In this document: positions 8,919 through 19,072 of the stretch, in pieces
How positions within the stretch are numbered: the stretch's first letter is position 1
Layout: each line of letters begins with the position of its first letter
Assembly: GCF_947488715.1 (NCBI RefSeq)
Contig: NZ_CANLAG010000009.1
Coordinates: forward strand, 1-64,000
DNA: 64,000 bases
DNA from: an uncultured Tateyamaria sp.
GTDB lineage: Bacteria; Pseudomonadota; Alphaproteobacteria; Rhodobacterales; Rhodobacteraceae
Direction of reading: 5' to 3'
Notes under the pieces: generated by a model
Seen by the model: the letters and a program-made list of their open reading frames with translations, nothing else
Database searches by the model: none
What the model was told of the DNA's origin: nothing
Position numbers and translations under genes: made by a program

Positions 8919-10265
8919 TTATCTCCGTTTCTTTTTTTCAGCGCGTTCAGACGCAAGGAGCACATCATGCGCCCTTTGCCAAGGGCCGGACCCTTCGGCC
9001 AGCAGGCCGGTTGCGCGTTTGGCGTGGATGCCTGCGTCTTTCAGGCGGCCCGTCAGGGCATATCGTTCGGCGGTGATCAGCGATGCCATCCCGCGTTGGC
9101 CGGTTTTGGCATAGGCAACCGACAGATCGCGCAGCATGGATCCGTCGCGGAAATCAATGGCACGGGCGCGTTCCAATGCGCTCAGCGCCGCGCTGGTCTT
9201 GCCACTGGCCAAAAGCGCGCGGCCATAGCTGGCCAACAGCAACCCGTCGCGAGGCCGCAGGTTCACCGCACGTGCCGATTGGTTTGCGGCGGCTTCGAAA
9301 TTGCGCGTCTCCATCAGGATTTGCGCCTTGAGATCATAGTAAAACGGATCCTTCGGGCGCAGCGCGATGGCCTTGTCGACAGCAGCAAGCGCCTTGCGTG
9401 TCTGGGAATCGCGGTGCCGGGCGGCGGCCTCGCGCATATAGGCGATGTCGCGGTAGCCGGTTTCGCCCAACCGGTTCAGCGTCCAGCTTGAGCGGCGGGT
9501 AAAGGCGGTCAGTTTGCCCTTGGCCCGTGCAAACCAATAGTCGTAGGAGGCCGTGTCCGCCGAACCGCTCGGGTAGGCGGCGGAATAGGCCTGGATTGCG
9601 CGCAAACGGTCACGGCTGAGGGGATGCGACCGCACATAGGGGTCTTGGCGCTGTTCCGACAAGACTTCCTGACCGCGAAACAGGCGAAACACATCGGCCA
9701 TGCCGGACAGGGAAATGCCTGCGCTGCGCAGGTAACGCGCGCCGGATTGGTCGGCTGCACTTTCTTCGGCGCGGGTGTGGCGGAAAAACGCGCGTTGTGC
9801 AGCGCTTTGTGTGCCAAGGGCGATGGCGGCCGCCCCTTCGCCTGATCCTGCCGCCGCAGCGATCAGGGCCAGCGCGGTGCCAAGGCTGGCTGCCGTCCGC
9901 GCATTGCCGAGATTGCCAAGGCGCCGCGTGATGTGCCCGTTGGCGATATGCGCCGCCTCATGGGCAATCACCGCTTGCAGCATGTCGGCCCTTTCCATCC
10001 GGCTCAGCAGGCCCGAGTGGATGAAAATGGCGTCATTGCCCACCACAAAGGCGTTCAGAGTGCCGTCGTTGACGACCAGGATCTTGGTCCGCGTTGCACT
10101 CAGCCCTGCGGCCTTGAGCACCGGGGCCGCCACCTGGGCCAGCGCGTATTCCATATCCGCATCGCGCAGCAACGACACCGCGCGCCCCGGTAGGGCCGTG
10201 ACCAACGTCAGGGTCAGGCTGAGGAACAGGATTGACGTGCAGCGTGCAAGGGTATGAAAGGTCAT
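8919..10265 (-). CDS. Periplasmic M48 metalloprotease with TPR-like C-terminus (BepA-like)
   Basis: From the ATG at 10265 the protein has 448 residues with a signal peptide ending near residue 30. The zinc site HEAAH is at 102-106, followed by a Glu-containing ESAADQSGARYL segment that provides the third ligand. The C-terminal third repeats ARDGLLLAS-like helices typical of TPRs. This layout is that of BepA/YfgC, a periplasmic protease and chaperone for outer-membrane protein assembly. An ATG at 10289 has a better ribosome site (GAGG, five bases upstream) and would overlap the start codon of the divergent aminotransferase gene, so the true start is uncertain. Confidence 0.85.
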   Translation of the reverse strand: MTFHTLARCTSILFLSLTLTLVTALPGRAVSLLRDADMEYALAQVAAPVLKAAGLSATRTKILVVNDGTLNAFVVGNDAIFIHSGLLSRMERADMLQAVIAHEAAHIANGHITRRLGNLGNARTAASLGTALALIAAAAGSGEGAAAIALGTQSAAQRAFFRHTRAEESAADQSGARYLRSAGISLSGMADVFRLFRGQEVLSEQRQDPYVRSHPLSRDRLRAIQAYSAAYPSGSADTASYDYWFARAKGKLTAFTRRSSWTLNRLGETGYRDIAYMREAAARHRDSQTRKALAAVDKAIALRPKDPFYYDLKAQILMETRNFEAAANQSARAVNLRPRDGLLLASYGRALLASGKTSAALSALERARAIDFRDGSMLRDLSVAYAKTGQRGMASLITAERYALTGRLKDAGIHAKRATGLLAEGSGPWQRAHDVLLASERAEKKKRR

Positions 10266-10287
10266 GGCCCAGATCATAGGAGTGCCC

Positions 10288-11430
10288 ATGCGAACCTCAA
10301 CCCGCAGCAACGTCGATCCGTTTATTGTGATGGACGTGATGGAGGCCGCTCGCGCCGCCGAGGACGCTGGACGTCATATTATTCACATGGAAGTTGGCCA
10401 GCCCGGCACCGGTGCGCCACAGGCGGCAATCCGCGCACTGCAAGACGCGATGGCGGCGGGGCCTTTGGGCTACACGGTGGCGCTGGGGTTGCCGGCGCTT
10501 CGGGCGCGGATCGCGCGGCTTTATGGTGAGTGGTATGACATCGACCTCAACCCCGACCGCGTGGTCATCACGCCGGGGGCGTCGGGGGGATTCATATTGG
10601 CGTTCAACGCGCTGTTTGACAGTGGCGACAAGGTGGGGATCGGCGCGCCGGGATATCCAAGCTACAGGCAAATTCTCAAGGGGTTGGGATTTGTGCCGGT
10701 CGATCTGCCCACGGCGACCGAACACAGGTTGCAGCCGGTGCCGTCCGACTTTGCGGGTCTCGACCTTGCCGGTCTGTTGGTTGCGTCCCCGGCCAACCCC
10801 TCCGGCACCATGCTCGACCGTGCCGCCATGGGTGCGCTGGTGGACGCCGCCCAAGGGGCAGGTGCCAGTTTTATCAGCGATGAGATTTACCACGGCATTG
10901 AATACGAGGCCAAAGCAGTCAGTGCGCTGAATGTCAGCGACGATGTCTATGTGATCAATTCCTTTTCCAAGTACTTTTCGATGACCGGCTGGCGCGTGGG
11001 CTGGATGGTCGTGCCGGACGATCATGTCCGCGTGATCGAACGGATTGCACAAAACATGTTCATCTGTGCGTCTCATGCCAGCCAGGTGGCAGCACTTGCC
11101 GCCATGGATGCCACGGATGAGTTGGAAGGCAACATGGCCGTCTACCGCGTCAATCGCTCGCTCATGCTCGACAGTTTGCCCAAGGCCGGGTTTTCCAAGA
11201 TCGCGCCGCCTGACGGGGCGTTCTATGTTTATGCGGACGTGTCTGACCTGACTGACGACAGCCGCGCCTTTGCCGCCGAAATTCTGGACAAGGCTGGCGT
11301 TGCTGTCACACCGGGCCTCGATTTCGATCCGGTACGGGGGCATCACACATTGCGGTTTTCCTATGCGCGCAGCACCGAGGACATCACCGAGGGGCTGGCA
11401 CGTTTGGCGAAATTCATGGCCGAACGCTGA
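10288..11430 (+). CDS. PLP-dependent class I/II aminotransferase
   Basis: The ATG at 10288 has AGGAG five bases upstream and gives 380 residues. Fold-type I features are HMEVGQPGTGAP near the N-terminus, TPGASGGFILAF, the SPANPSGT loop that contacts the cofactor, and the PLP lysine Lys228 in NSFSKYFSMTGWRVGW, followed by the carboxylate-binding LRFSYARS near the C-terminus. It is an aspartate/alanine-type aminotransferase of the cytosol; the amino donor cannot be fixed. The gene is divergent from the M48 protease and precedes the amidase gene by 56 bp. Confidence 0.9.
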   Translation: MRTSTRSNVDPFIVMDVMEAARAAEDAGRHIIHMEVGQPGTGAPQAAIRALQDAMAAGPLGYTVALGLPALRARIARLYGEWYDIDLNPDRVVITPGASGGFILAFNALFDSGDKVGIGAPGYPSYRQILKGLGFVPVDLPTATEHRLQPVPSDFAGLDLAGLLVASPANPSGTMLDRAAMGALVDAAQGAGASFISDEIYHGIEYEAKAVSALNVSDDVYVINSFSKYFSMTGWRVGWMVVPDDHVRVIERIAQNMFICASHASQVAALAAMDATDELEGNMAVYRVNRSLMLDSLPKAGFSKIAPPDGAFYVYADVSDLTDDSRAFAAEILDKAGVAVTPGLDFDPVRGHHTLRFSYARSTEDITEGLARLAKFMAER

Positions 11431-11486
11431 AGGGGGATTCACGCCGTCCTGGCTTTGGCCTATGCTGAGCGAAAAAGGGCGGTGTG

Positions 11487-12695
11487 ATGCGGGCATTTTT
11501 CGTCGCATGTATGATGTGGGTGATGGCGCTGTCGTGCCATGCGCAGGATCTGTCGGGTCTGGCCCGTGTCGATCTGGATGCCAGCAGTATCGAGGACGGG
11601 TGGTTCGGCGGGACCGAGCTGACGCTTGGGCTGAGCCAGGGCGTGCCATTCCGGGTCTTTGTGCTGGATAATCCCGCCCGTTTGGTGGTGGATTTCCGCG
11701 AGGTTGATTTCGGCGGTGTATCCGCAGAGGCGCTCTTGCCCGAGCCGGGGCGTGTCTCTGCCGTGCGCTTTGGCACATTTCGGCCCGGTTGGTCGCGGTT
11801 GGTGGCGGATTTGTCGACGCTGATGCTGCCTGAGGAAATCGGGATGCCGGTTGAGGCGTCCAGCGGGCGTGCGGCACTGACCATTGCGCTCAGAACGGCC
11901 ACCGCAGAAGAATTTGCCGCCCAGGCCGGTGGTCCGCTGGATGCCGATTGGGGCGCGCAGGCCGCTGATCCGCCGCGCGCGGCACAGCAGGACAGCTTTG
12001 TCGTGGTGATTGATCCCGGCCATGGAGGCGTTGATCCCGGCGCAGTGCGCGATACCACCAGCGAAAAAGAGTTGATGCTGGATATCGGGTTGGCGCTGCG
12101 CGACGTGTTGCGTCGGGCTGGCGGGGTCGAAGTGTTTCTGACGCGGGACCGCGATGTCTTTGTGTCCTTGCCCGGACGTGTGGCGCTGGCCCATCAGGTG
12201 GGCGCGGATGCGTTTGTTTCGCTGCACGCCGATGCGCTGAGCCAGGGGCAGGCGCGGGGGGCCACGGTCTACACGTTGTCGGAAAAAGCCAGCGATGCCG
12301 CGTCAGCACAACTGGCGGCGCAGCACGACCGTGCCGATATTCTGGCAGGTGTGGACCTGAGTGGCACGGATGATCAGGTGGCGTCGGTGCTGATGGATCT
12401 GGCCCGCACCGAAACGATGCCACGCACAGGCACGCTGGCCGCCGCGCTGATCGAGAGCATGGCCGCGGCAGGCGGGCCGATGAACAAACGTCCGCTGCGC
12501 GAGGCGGCGTTCTCCGTGCTCAAGAGCGCGGACATCCCGTCGGTGCTGATTGAGGTCGGATTTCTGTCGGATCCGCGCGATCTGGCCAACCTGCGCGACC
12601 CCGTCTGGCGCGCGGTTATGGTCGAGGCGCTGGCCGCTGGCATCCTGCAATGGCGCGACGATGATCTGGCGATCCGCCCGTTGGTGCGGCAATAG
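11487..12695 (+). CDS. N-acetylmuramoyl-L-alanine amidase (AmiC-type)
   Basis: The 402-residue protein has a signal peptide ending in CHAQ, an AMIN domain (about 25-130, which in AmiC targets the septum) and a zinc Amidase_3 domain beginning VVVIDPGHGGVDPG with metal ligand His179, then SLHADA and the catalytic Glu in IEVGFLSD. It cleaves the bond between MurNAc and the stem peptide to separate daughter cells. An in-frame GTG just before the ATG is possible. The PBP1A gene follows 105 bp downstream, making a peptidoglycan pair. Confidence 0.93.
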   Translation: MRAFFVACMMWVMALSCHAQDLSGLARVDLDASSIEDGWFGGTELTLGLSQGVPFRVFVLDNPARLVVDFREVDFGGVSAEALLPEPGRVSAVRFGTFRPGWSRLVADLSTLMLPEEIGMPVEASSGRAALTIALRTATAEEFAAQAGGPLDADWGAQAADPPRAAQQDSFVVVIDPGHGGVDPGAVRDTTSEKELMLDIGLALRDVLRRAGGVEVFLTRDRDVFVSLPGRVALAHQVGADAFVSLHADALSQGQARGATVYTLSEKASDAASAQLAAQHDRADILAGVDLSGTDDQVASVLMDLARTETMPRTGTLAAALIESMAAAGGPMNKRPLREAAFSVLKSADIPSVLIEVGFLSDPRDLANLRDPVWRAVMVEALAAGILQWRDDDLAIRPLVRQ

Positions 12696-12800
12696 CGTTC
12701 ACATCGGCGAGATTGCGCCTGAGATCGCTTTTGACGCCCCTTGGCGTGTCGCGTATACCTGAGCGCCAAAGCAACCTTTGCAAAACAGGTGCGAGCGGTC

Positions 12801-15311
12801 ATGTTTCGGTTCATTTTGTCCTTCTTTGGCGGGATTTTCACCACCATCACCATGGGGGCGGCCATGGTGGCGCTGTCTGTGGGGGCGGTGTTCTGGATGT
12901 ACGGGCGCGATTTGCCCAGTCACGAGTCGCTGGCGCAGTATCAACCAGCCACGATCAGCCGCATCTATTCCGGCGAAGGTCAGATCATCGACGAGTTCGC
13001 CCAGGAGCGCCGCTTGTTTGCGCCTGCGGACACGATCCCCGATCTGGTCAAACAGGCGTTCATCAGTGCCGAGGACAAAAATTTCTACACCCATGACGGC
13101 TATGACCTGCGCGGGATCGGGTCCGCCGCTTACGACGCGGTGCGCAGCCGGGGCCGTGATGTGCGCGGCGCCTCGACCATCACGCAACAGGTGATGAAAA
13201 ACTTTTTGCTGTCGGGCGACCGTCAGGCCGAACGCAAGATCAAGGAAATCATCCTCGCCGCCCGCGTCGAAGAGGCGCTGACCAAGGAAAAGATCCTCGA
13301 ACTCTATATGAACGAGATTTTCCTGGGCCAGAATTCCTATGGGGTGGCGGCGGCCAGCCAGACCTATTTCAACAAGACGCTGAGTGAACTGGCCCCGCAC
13401 GAGGCGGCCTTCCTTGCGTCTTTGCCCAAGGCACCTTCGGATTTCCATCCCGTGCGCCGCAAGGAACGGCTGCTGTCGCGCCGGAACTTTGTGCTCAAGG
13501 AAATGATGGAAAACGGGTATCTGGATGTTGCGACCTATGAGACCGAGATGGCGATGCCGCTGCGGTCCGTCCAGAACGGTGACTTTGACAGCTTCAAGGC
13601 CGAACTGCCGCCGCGTGACTACTTTACCGACGAAATCCGCCGCCAGTTGAGCGAGGATTTTGGTGAGGGCGAGTTCTTTACCGGTGGCTACACCGTGCGA
13701 GCGACCATTGACGCCGAAATGCAGCCGGTGGCGGCCAAGGCGTTGCGGCGCCAGTTGGAAGCCTATGACCGGGGGCAGGGTGTGTGGCGCGGCACCGGCA
13801 AAACCATCGAGGCCAGCGCACTGGAGAATTGGTCCGACGCGCTTGCGAATGTGAGCGTGGCGCGCGACATCAACCTGAATGGTGTGTGGCGTCCTGCGGT
13901 GGTGCTGGACGTTGGCGACCGGCAGATGCGCGTGGGCATCGAAGGCTGGACCGAGGACGAACCGGAACCGGTTGTGCCGCGCGACGACATCAAGTGGGTC
14001 AAAGGCAGCTTTGTCGACAATTTCGAAGTGGGCGACGTTGTCCACGTGCGGGCCATGACGGCAGACAACGACGGGTCGTTCATCCGCTGGACGCTGCGGC
14101 AGGTGCCGCGCGTGCAGGGCGGGTTTGTTGCGATGGACGTGAACACGGGCCGCGTGATCGCGATGCAGGGCGGGTTCAGCTATCAGCACTCGGTCTTTAA
14201 CCGCGCCACGCAGGCAAAACGGCAGCCCGGCTCGTCGTTCAAACCCTTTGTCTATGCGGCGGCACTCGACAGTGGCTATAGCCCGGCGACAATTGTGGTC
14301 GATGCCCCCATCGAGATCAACACGCCCCAAGGACTGTGGCGTCCGCGCAATTCGTCCAACAAGTTCTATGGCCCCACGCCGCTGCGGACGGGTATCGAAC
14401 GGTCGCGGAACCTGATGACCATTCGTTTGGCCGAAGAGGTCGGGATGGAAGTTGTGGCGGATTACGCCGAACGGTTTGGCGTCTATGACAACATGGGGCC
14501 GTTCCTTGCCAACTCGCTGGGGGCGGAAGAGACGACGCTGTACCAGATGGTGTCGGCCTATGCGATGTTTGCCAATGGGGGCGAGCGCGTGCAGCCGACA
14601 TTGGTGGACCGGGTTCAGGACCGTTTTGGTCGCACTGTGTATCGCCATGACGAGCGCGAGTGCCGCGATTGCACGCAACTGGCCAGCCTCGATCCGGGAT
14701 TTGCGCCACGGGTGATTTCTGACCGCGAGCGGGTGATGGACCCGATCACCGCCTATCAGCTGACGTCGATGATGAAGGGTGTTGTCGATCGCGGGACTGC
14801 GGCCAAGACGGTCAAACTGCCGGTGCCGGTTGCGGGCAAGACTGGCACCACAAATGACGCAAAGGATGTGTGGTTTGTCGGCTTTTCGTCCAACATCGTT
14901 GCCGGATGCTATATCGGCTATGACCAGCCGCGTTCGCTGGGCAAAGGCGCATCGGGTGGTGGGATGTGTGGCCCCGTGTTCTCGACCTTTATGCGTGAGG
15001 CGATCAACAAATACGGCGGCGGCGCATTTGAGGTGCCGGACGGCGGGCGGTTCATCAAGATTGACCGGTTCACCGGCGCGCGCCTGAGCGATACGGCAAC
15101 GGGCGACAATGTTGTGGCGGAATATTTCCGCGACGGCGAAGAGCCGACATTCGGCATCACCTTTGATGGTGGTTTTGCCATGGGGGCCGATTTGCCGCTG
15201 TTTGAAGAGGCGGGCGGCGGTGGCCGTCAGGTTACCACATCGACCGGCAAGAAGGCGGTTGTCGGGCCAAAGGCCAATTTCGGAACACTCAGTTCCGGCG
15301 GGCTTTACTGA
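12801..15311 (+). CDS. mrcA: Penicillin-binding protein 1A (bifunctional glycosyltransferase/transpeptidase)
   Basis: The 836-residue protein has one N-terminal membrane helix (about 5-35), a GT51 transglycosylase domain (SAEDKNFYTHDGYD, STITQQVMKN, EIILAARVE), an OB-like insert, and a transpeptidase domain with Ser478-x-x-Lys481 (PGSSFKPF), the SRN triad (ERSRN) and KTG (GKTGTT). It polymerises and cross-links peptidoglycan in the periplasm. The long insert between the two catalytic domains is the mark of class 1A proteins. The ATG at 12801 starts just before the membrane helix. It is downstream of the AmiC-type amidase. Confidence 0.95.
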   Translation: MFRFILSFFGGIFTTITMGAAMVALSVGAVFWMYGRDLPSHESLAQYQPATISRIYSGEGQIIDEFAQERRLFAPADTIPDLVKQAFISAEDKNFYTHDGYDLRGIGSAAYDAVRSRGRDVRGASTITQQVMKNFLLSGDRQAERKIKEIILAARVEEALTKEKILELYMNEIFLGQNSYGVAAASQTYFNKTLSELAPHEAAFLASLPKAPSDFHPVRRKERLLSRRNFVLKEMMENGYLDVATYETEMAMPLRSVQNGDFDSFKAELPPRDYFTDEIRRQLSEDFGEGEFFTGGYTVRATIDAEMQPVAAKALRRQLEAYDRGQGVWRGTGKTIEASALENWSDALANVSVARDINLNGVWRPAVVLDVGDRQMRVGIEGWTEDEPEPVVPRDDIKWVKGSFVDNFEVGDVVHVRAMTADNDGSFIRWTLRQVPRVQGGFVAMDVNTGRVIAMQGGFSYQHSVFNRATQAKRQPGSSFKPFVYAAALDSGYSPATIVVDAPIEINTPQGLWRPRNSSNKFYGPTPLRTGIERSRNLMTIRLAEEVGMEVVADYAERFGVYDNMGPFLANSLGAEETTLYQMVSAYAMFANGGERVQPTLVDRVQDRFGRTVYRHDERECRDCTQLASLDPGFAPRVISDRERVMDPITAYQLTSMMKGVVDRGTAAKTVKLPVPVAGKTGTTNDAKDVWFVGFSSNIVAGCYIGYDQPRSLGKGASGGGMCGPVFSTFMREAINKYGGGAFEVPDGGRFIKIDRFTGARLSDTATGDNVVAEYFRDGEEPTFGITFDGGFAMGADLPLFEEAGGGGRQVTTSTGKKAVVGPKANFGTLSSGGLY

Positions 15312-15471
15312 CGCTGTGTGACGCTCTTTGGTGCGTGCCTGCGGCCCGCGCCAAATTCGCCCCACCCACCGTCCCGTAGACGTTTCTTAGTGTGAGCCAC
15401 GTCGCGCGACTGACCTTGTGGCGCACCCGGCCATGGGCTATCTCAAGGCTCTGGACTGCAGGGGATTTGAG

Positions 15472-16596
15472 ATGCGCGCCGAAATACAGAACATCGTTGG
15501 CGAGATTGAGAAATCCGTGGCTTTGCTGGCGCAACGGCTGGACGTCGAGACGGCGCCGCATCGGCTTGAGGAGTTCAACGCGCGGGTCGAGGACCCCAAC
15601 CTGTGGGATAACCCGGACGCCGCGCAAAAGCTGATGCGGGACCGTCAGATGCTGGTCGACGCCATCGAAACGCATGACCGGATCAAGCAGGACCTTGCCG
15701 ACAATATTGAGTTGATCGAACTGGGCGAAATGGAAGAGGACACCGAGGTCATCAACGATGCCGAGGCTGCGATCAAGACGTTGGCGGTGACGGCGGCGCA
15801 AAAGGAACTTGAGGCGCTCTTGGATGGCGAGGCCGATGGCAACGACACTTTTCTTGAGATAAACGCAGGTGCTGGCGGCACGGAAAGCTGCGATTGGGCG
15901 TCGATGCTGGCGCGCATGTATGTGCGTTGGGCGGAAAAGCAGGGGTACAAGGTCGAGCTGCAATCCGAAACCGCGGGCGACGAGGCGGGGATCAAGTCGG
16001 CCACGTACAAGATCACCGGCACCAATGCATATGGCTGGCTGAAGTCCGAGAGCGGTGTGCACCGCCTTGTGCGCATCAGCCCCTATGACAGTGCGGCCAA
16101 GCGGCACACGTCCTTTAGTTCCGTCTGGGTGTACCCGGTTGTGGACGACAACATCGAGATCGAGGTGAACCCGGCGGACATTCGCATTGACACCTACCGG
16201 TCATCGGGCGCTGGTGGTCAGCACGTGAACACAACCGATTCCGCAGTGCGGATCACCCACGCACCCACGGGGATCGTCGTCACCAGTTCCGAGAAATCCC
16301 AGCACCAGAACCGCGATATCGCGATGAAGGCGTTGAAATCTCGTTTGTACCAGCTTGAGCTGGACAAGCGGAACGCGGCCATCAACGAGGCGCATGATGC
16401 CAAGGGCGACGCGGGCTGGGGCAATCAGATCCGGTCTTATGTTTTGCAGCCCTACCAGATGGTCAAGGATCTGCGCACTAACCACGAGACCTCTGATACC
16501 AAGGGTGTGCTGGACGGTGATCTGGATGGGTTCATGGCGGCGACCCTGGCGATGGATGTGTCGGGCAAGTCGCGGGCCGAGGCGCAGGGGGACTAG
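15472..16596 (+). CDS. prfB: Peptide chain release factor 2
   Basis: RF2 ends translation at UGA and UAA. The 374-residue product has the GGQ motif at 248-250 ([20 protein letters not shown]) and the stop-codon-reading loop as SPY rather than SPF. The reading frame is continuous from the ATG, so the programmed +1 frameshift near codon 25 known from E. coli is absent here. A GGGG tract lies upstream of the ATG. The upstream 160 bp after the PBP1A gene show no other gene. Confidence 0.97.
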   Translation: MRAEIQNIVGEIEKSVALLAQRLDVETAPHRLEEFNARVEDPNLWDNPDAAQKLMRDRQMLVDAIETHDRIKQDLADNIELIELGEMEEDTEVINDAEAAIKTLAVTAAQKELEALLDGEADGNDTFLEINAGAGGTESCDWASMLARMYVRWAEKQGYKVELQSETAGDEAGIKSATYKITGTNAYGWLKSESGVHRLVRISPYDSAAKRHTSFSSVWVYPVVDDNIEIEVNPADIRIDTYRSSGAGGQHVNTTDSAVRITHAPTGIVVTSSEKSQHQNRDIAMKALKSRLYQLELDKRNAAINEAHDAKGDAGWGNQIRSYVLQPYQMVKDLRTNHETSDTKGVLDGDLDGFMAATLAMDVSGKSRAEAQGD

Positions 16597-16635
16597 CGCG
16601 CCGTTCGGGTGGGCGTGACCCGGCAGGAGGACAGA

Positions 16636-18066
16636 ATGATCGAGGCTGGAGCATTGGCGCTGCGGGCGCGTATGGATGCGGGTGAGTTGACCGCCCAAGA
16701 CCTCATGGCCGAAACGCTGGCACGGATCGACGCGGTCAATGGGTCCGTCAACGCGATTGTCGCGCTGCGCGACGCGGATACACTGATGGCAGAGGCCCGC
16801 GCCGCAGATGCGCAACCTGCAAAGGGCTGGCTGCATGGCATCCCGATTGCGGTCAAGGACCTGGCGCATGCGGCGGGGCTGCCCACGTCTATGGGTTCGC
16901 CCCTTTTTGCCGGGCAAGTTGCAGCGGCTGACGATATTGCCGTGGCCCGGATGCGTGCCGCCGGAGCGATTGTGATTGGCAAGACGAACACGCCGGAATT
17001 TGGGCTGGGTTCGCACAGCTATAACCCCGTTTTTGGCGCAACCCGCAATCCCTATGAGCTGACGCGCAGTGCGGGTGGTTCATCGGGCGGGGCAGGGGTT
17101 GCGCTGGCCACAGGGATGCTGAGTGTCGCGGACGGGTCCGACATGATGGGGTCGCTGCGCAATCCGGCGGCGTGGAACAACGTCTATGGTATGCGGCCCA
17201 GTTGGGGTTTGGTGCCATCGGAGCCTGCGGGCGACAGCTTTTTGCATCAACTGGCCACCAATGGCCCAATGGCGCGCAACCCGCGTGACCTTGCGGCGTT
17301 GCTGGACACAATGGCTGGGCCAGACCCGCGACAACCACATGGTCTGACCCAGGCCACCGCCTTGGACCAGATGGACCAGCCGATTGGTGCGCTGCGTCTG
17401 GGTTGGCTGGCCGATTGGGGCGGCGCGCTGCGGATGGACACTGGGGTGCTTGACCTCTGCGCGGGGGCATTGACCGAGATGGAAGGGATGGGCATGCAGG
17501 TCGATGCGCTGGCGGCCCCCTTTGACCGGGATACCATATGGCAGTCATGGATCACCCTGCGCAGTTGGGCGGTGGCTGGTGGATTGGCGCCGATCTATGC
17601 GGACCCCGCGCAGCGCGATGCCCTCAAACCGGCAGCCATCTGGGAAATCGAACGGGGCCTCGCCCTGTCTGCAACCGATGTGCACAAGGCGAGTGTGGAC
17701 AGGACCGCGTGGTTCCAGACGGCGGCGCAACTGTTTGAACGCTACGACGTTCTGGCGTTGCCGTCGGCGCAGATGTGGCCCTTTGACGTGACGCTGGATT
17801 GGCCGCGCGAGATCGCGGGGCATGCGATGGACACCTACCACAGATGGATGGAGGTTGTGATTGCGGCCAGCTTGCTCGGTTTGCCTGTGGTCAACATCCC
17901 CGTGGGGTTTGGCGGGCCAGACGATCTGCCGATGGGTCTGCAACTGATCGGAAAACGGGGCAGTGATGCGATGTTGCTGCGCCTTGCGGACCGCTGGCAC
18001 ACAGAGACCAACTGGCCCAGTCAACGCCCGCCGCAAGTCAACCAGGTGGAGAACCAACAGCCTTGA
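16636..18066 (+). CDS. Amidase-signature family hydrolase
   Basis: The ATG at 16636 has a strong AGGAGG five bases upstream and gives 476 residues. The amidase-signature triad is visible: Lys74 (AVKDLAHAAG), the cis-serine at 149/150 (AGGSSGGAG) and the nucleophile Ser173 (MMGSLRNPA). The family hydrolyses carboxamides or acts as GatA. No gatB or gatC is adjacent and the sequence differs from GatA in its ends, so a stand-alone amidase is likelier; the substrate is unknown. The downstream DUF2189 gene overlaps its stop codon. Confidence 0.85.
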   Translation: MIEAGALALRARMDAGELTAQDLMAETLARIDAVNGSVNAIVALRDADTLMAEARAADAQPAKGWLHGIPIAVKDLAHAAGLPTSMGSPLFAGQVAAADDIAVARMRAAGAIVIGKTNTPEFGLGSHSYNPVFGATRNPYELTRSAGGSSGGAGVALATGMLSVADGSDMMGSLRNPAAWNNVYGMRPSWGLVPSEPAGDSFLHQLATNGPMARNPRDLAALLDTMAGPDPRQPHGLTQATALDQMDQPIGALRLGWLADWGGALRMDTGVLDLCAGALTEMEGMGMQVDALAAPFDRDTIWQSWITLRSWAVAGGLAPIYADPAQRDALKPAAIWEIERGLALSATDVHKASVDRTAWFQTAAQLFERYDVLALPSAQMWPFDVTLDWPREIAGHAMDTYHRWMEVVIAASLLGLPVVNIPVGFGGPDDLPMGLQLIGKRGSDAMLLRLADRWHTETNWPSQRPPQVNQVENQQP

Positions 18067-18857
18067 CCACTGCCGACGCACCGCACCTCGATCTGCCCCA
18101 GGGTCTGCCATCGTTTCAGGCACCACCAAAGGGATTTATCGGGCACGCGCTGCGCGCCGGTTGGCAGGACTTTCGTACAGCTCCGATGTTTGGACTGCTC
18201 ACAGGTGCGGCGGCCATGTTTGCGGGATGGGTGTTGTTGGGCCTAACACTTTGGGCGGGGCATACGTTTTGGCTGATCCTTGCGGTGTTCGGCTTTCCGC
18301 TGGTGGCCCCGCTGTGCGCGCTTGGCACGTATGAGGTGTCACGCCGTATCGGTGCGGGGCTGCCAACGGACGTGGGCGCGGTTTTCAGACGTTTGCGGGC
18401 CGAACAGGGTCGCCAATTGCCATGGCTGTCGATGTTGCTGGTGGTGGCCTTGCTGTTCTGGTTCTTTCTCGGTCACATGATCTTTGCCCTGTTTCTGGGG
18501 CTGAAACCAATGGTCAACGTCACGACGTCGCTCGACGTGTTCCTGAGTGTGGACGGGCTGATGATGCTGGCGCTTGGCACTGGTGTGGGCGGGGCCTTTG
18601 CACTGCTGTTCTTTGGTATCTGCGTGCTGGGCCTGCCGCTGCTGTTGGCGCGTGAGGTCGACTATGTCACGGCGATGCTGGCCAGCCTGTCCTATGCGCG
18701 AACGTGGGGTGCGCCGATGCTGGGGTGGGCCATGTTGATCGCAGCCCTGCTGTTTCTGGCGATGTTGCCCGCCCTGTTGGGGCTTTTGGTGGTGTTGCCA
18801 TGGTTGGGGCACGCATCGTGGCACATCTATGCTCAGGTCGCGTCGGGCGCGCGCTGA
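18063..18857 (+). CDS. DUF2189 integral membrane protein
   Basis: This 264-residue protein has about six membrane segments, including FGLLTGAAAMFAGWVLLGLTLWAG, LPWLSMLLVVALLFWFFLGHM and the C-terminal pair. The pattern GWQDFRTAP before the first helix is typical of DUF2189 proteins. The TTG start overlaps the amidase stop (TTGA), so it is probably translated by coupling. Function is unknown; members are common in Rhodobacterales. Its last 25 bp overlap the convergent small gene. Confidence 0.75.
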   Translation: MTTADAPHLDLPQGLPSFQAPPKGFIGHALRAGWQDFRTAPMFGLLTGAAAMFAGWVLLGLTLWAGHTFWLILAVFGFPLVAPLCALGTYEVSRRIGAGLPTDVGAVFRRLRAEQGRQLPWLSMLLVVALLFWFFLGHMIFALFLGLKPMVNVTTSLDVFLSVDGLMMLALGTGVGGAFALLFFGICVLGLPLLLAREVDYVTAMLASLSYARTWGAPMLGWAMLIAALLFLAMLPALLGLLVVLPWLGHASWHIYAQVASGAR

Positions 18858-19072
18858 TCTGCGGGTTCGCTGCCCATCTCGGCCAGTGCAGCACGCAAGT
18901 GCGCGGCATCCACATGCGCCGTTTCCAACGCAAACACATAGGCTTGGGTGAGGAAAAAGCTGCGCGCGGCATCGTCTGACGCGCCCTCTGCTGCCTCCTG
19001 ATAGAGGTCGACCAGATCTGTTGCCGCATTCTGTGCATGTGCGGCCAGCAATCGGTCATCCAGGTCCGTCAT
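18833..19072 (-). CDS. Small helical protein coupled to the Rieske oxygenase gene
   Basis: This is a 79-residue, Ala-rich, acidic, probably all-helical protein (DLYQEAAEGASDDAARSFFLTQAYVFALE). Its ATG overlaps the stop of the Rieske gene as ATGA, so the two are translationally coupled. I do not recognise the family. The tight coupling and plain codon use support a real gene that may act with the oxygenase. Confidence 0.65.
   Translation of the reverse strand: MTDLDDRLLAAHAQNAATDLVDLYQEAAEGASDDAARSFFLTQAYVFALETAHVDAAHLRAALAEMGSEPADQRAPDAT

Noticed and set aside
12699-15365. 888-codon minus-strand frame antisense to the PBP1A gene
   Set aside because: The plus strand carries all the PBP1A motifs; the antisense product is rich in His, Arg and Gln with no recognisable fold.
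15472-15600. Possible programmed frameshift in prfB
   Set aside because: The frame is continuous from the ATG through GGQ; there is no in-frame UGA near codon 25.
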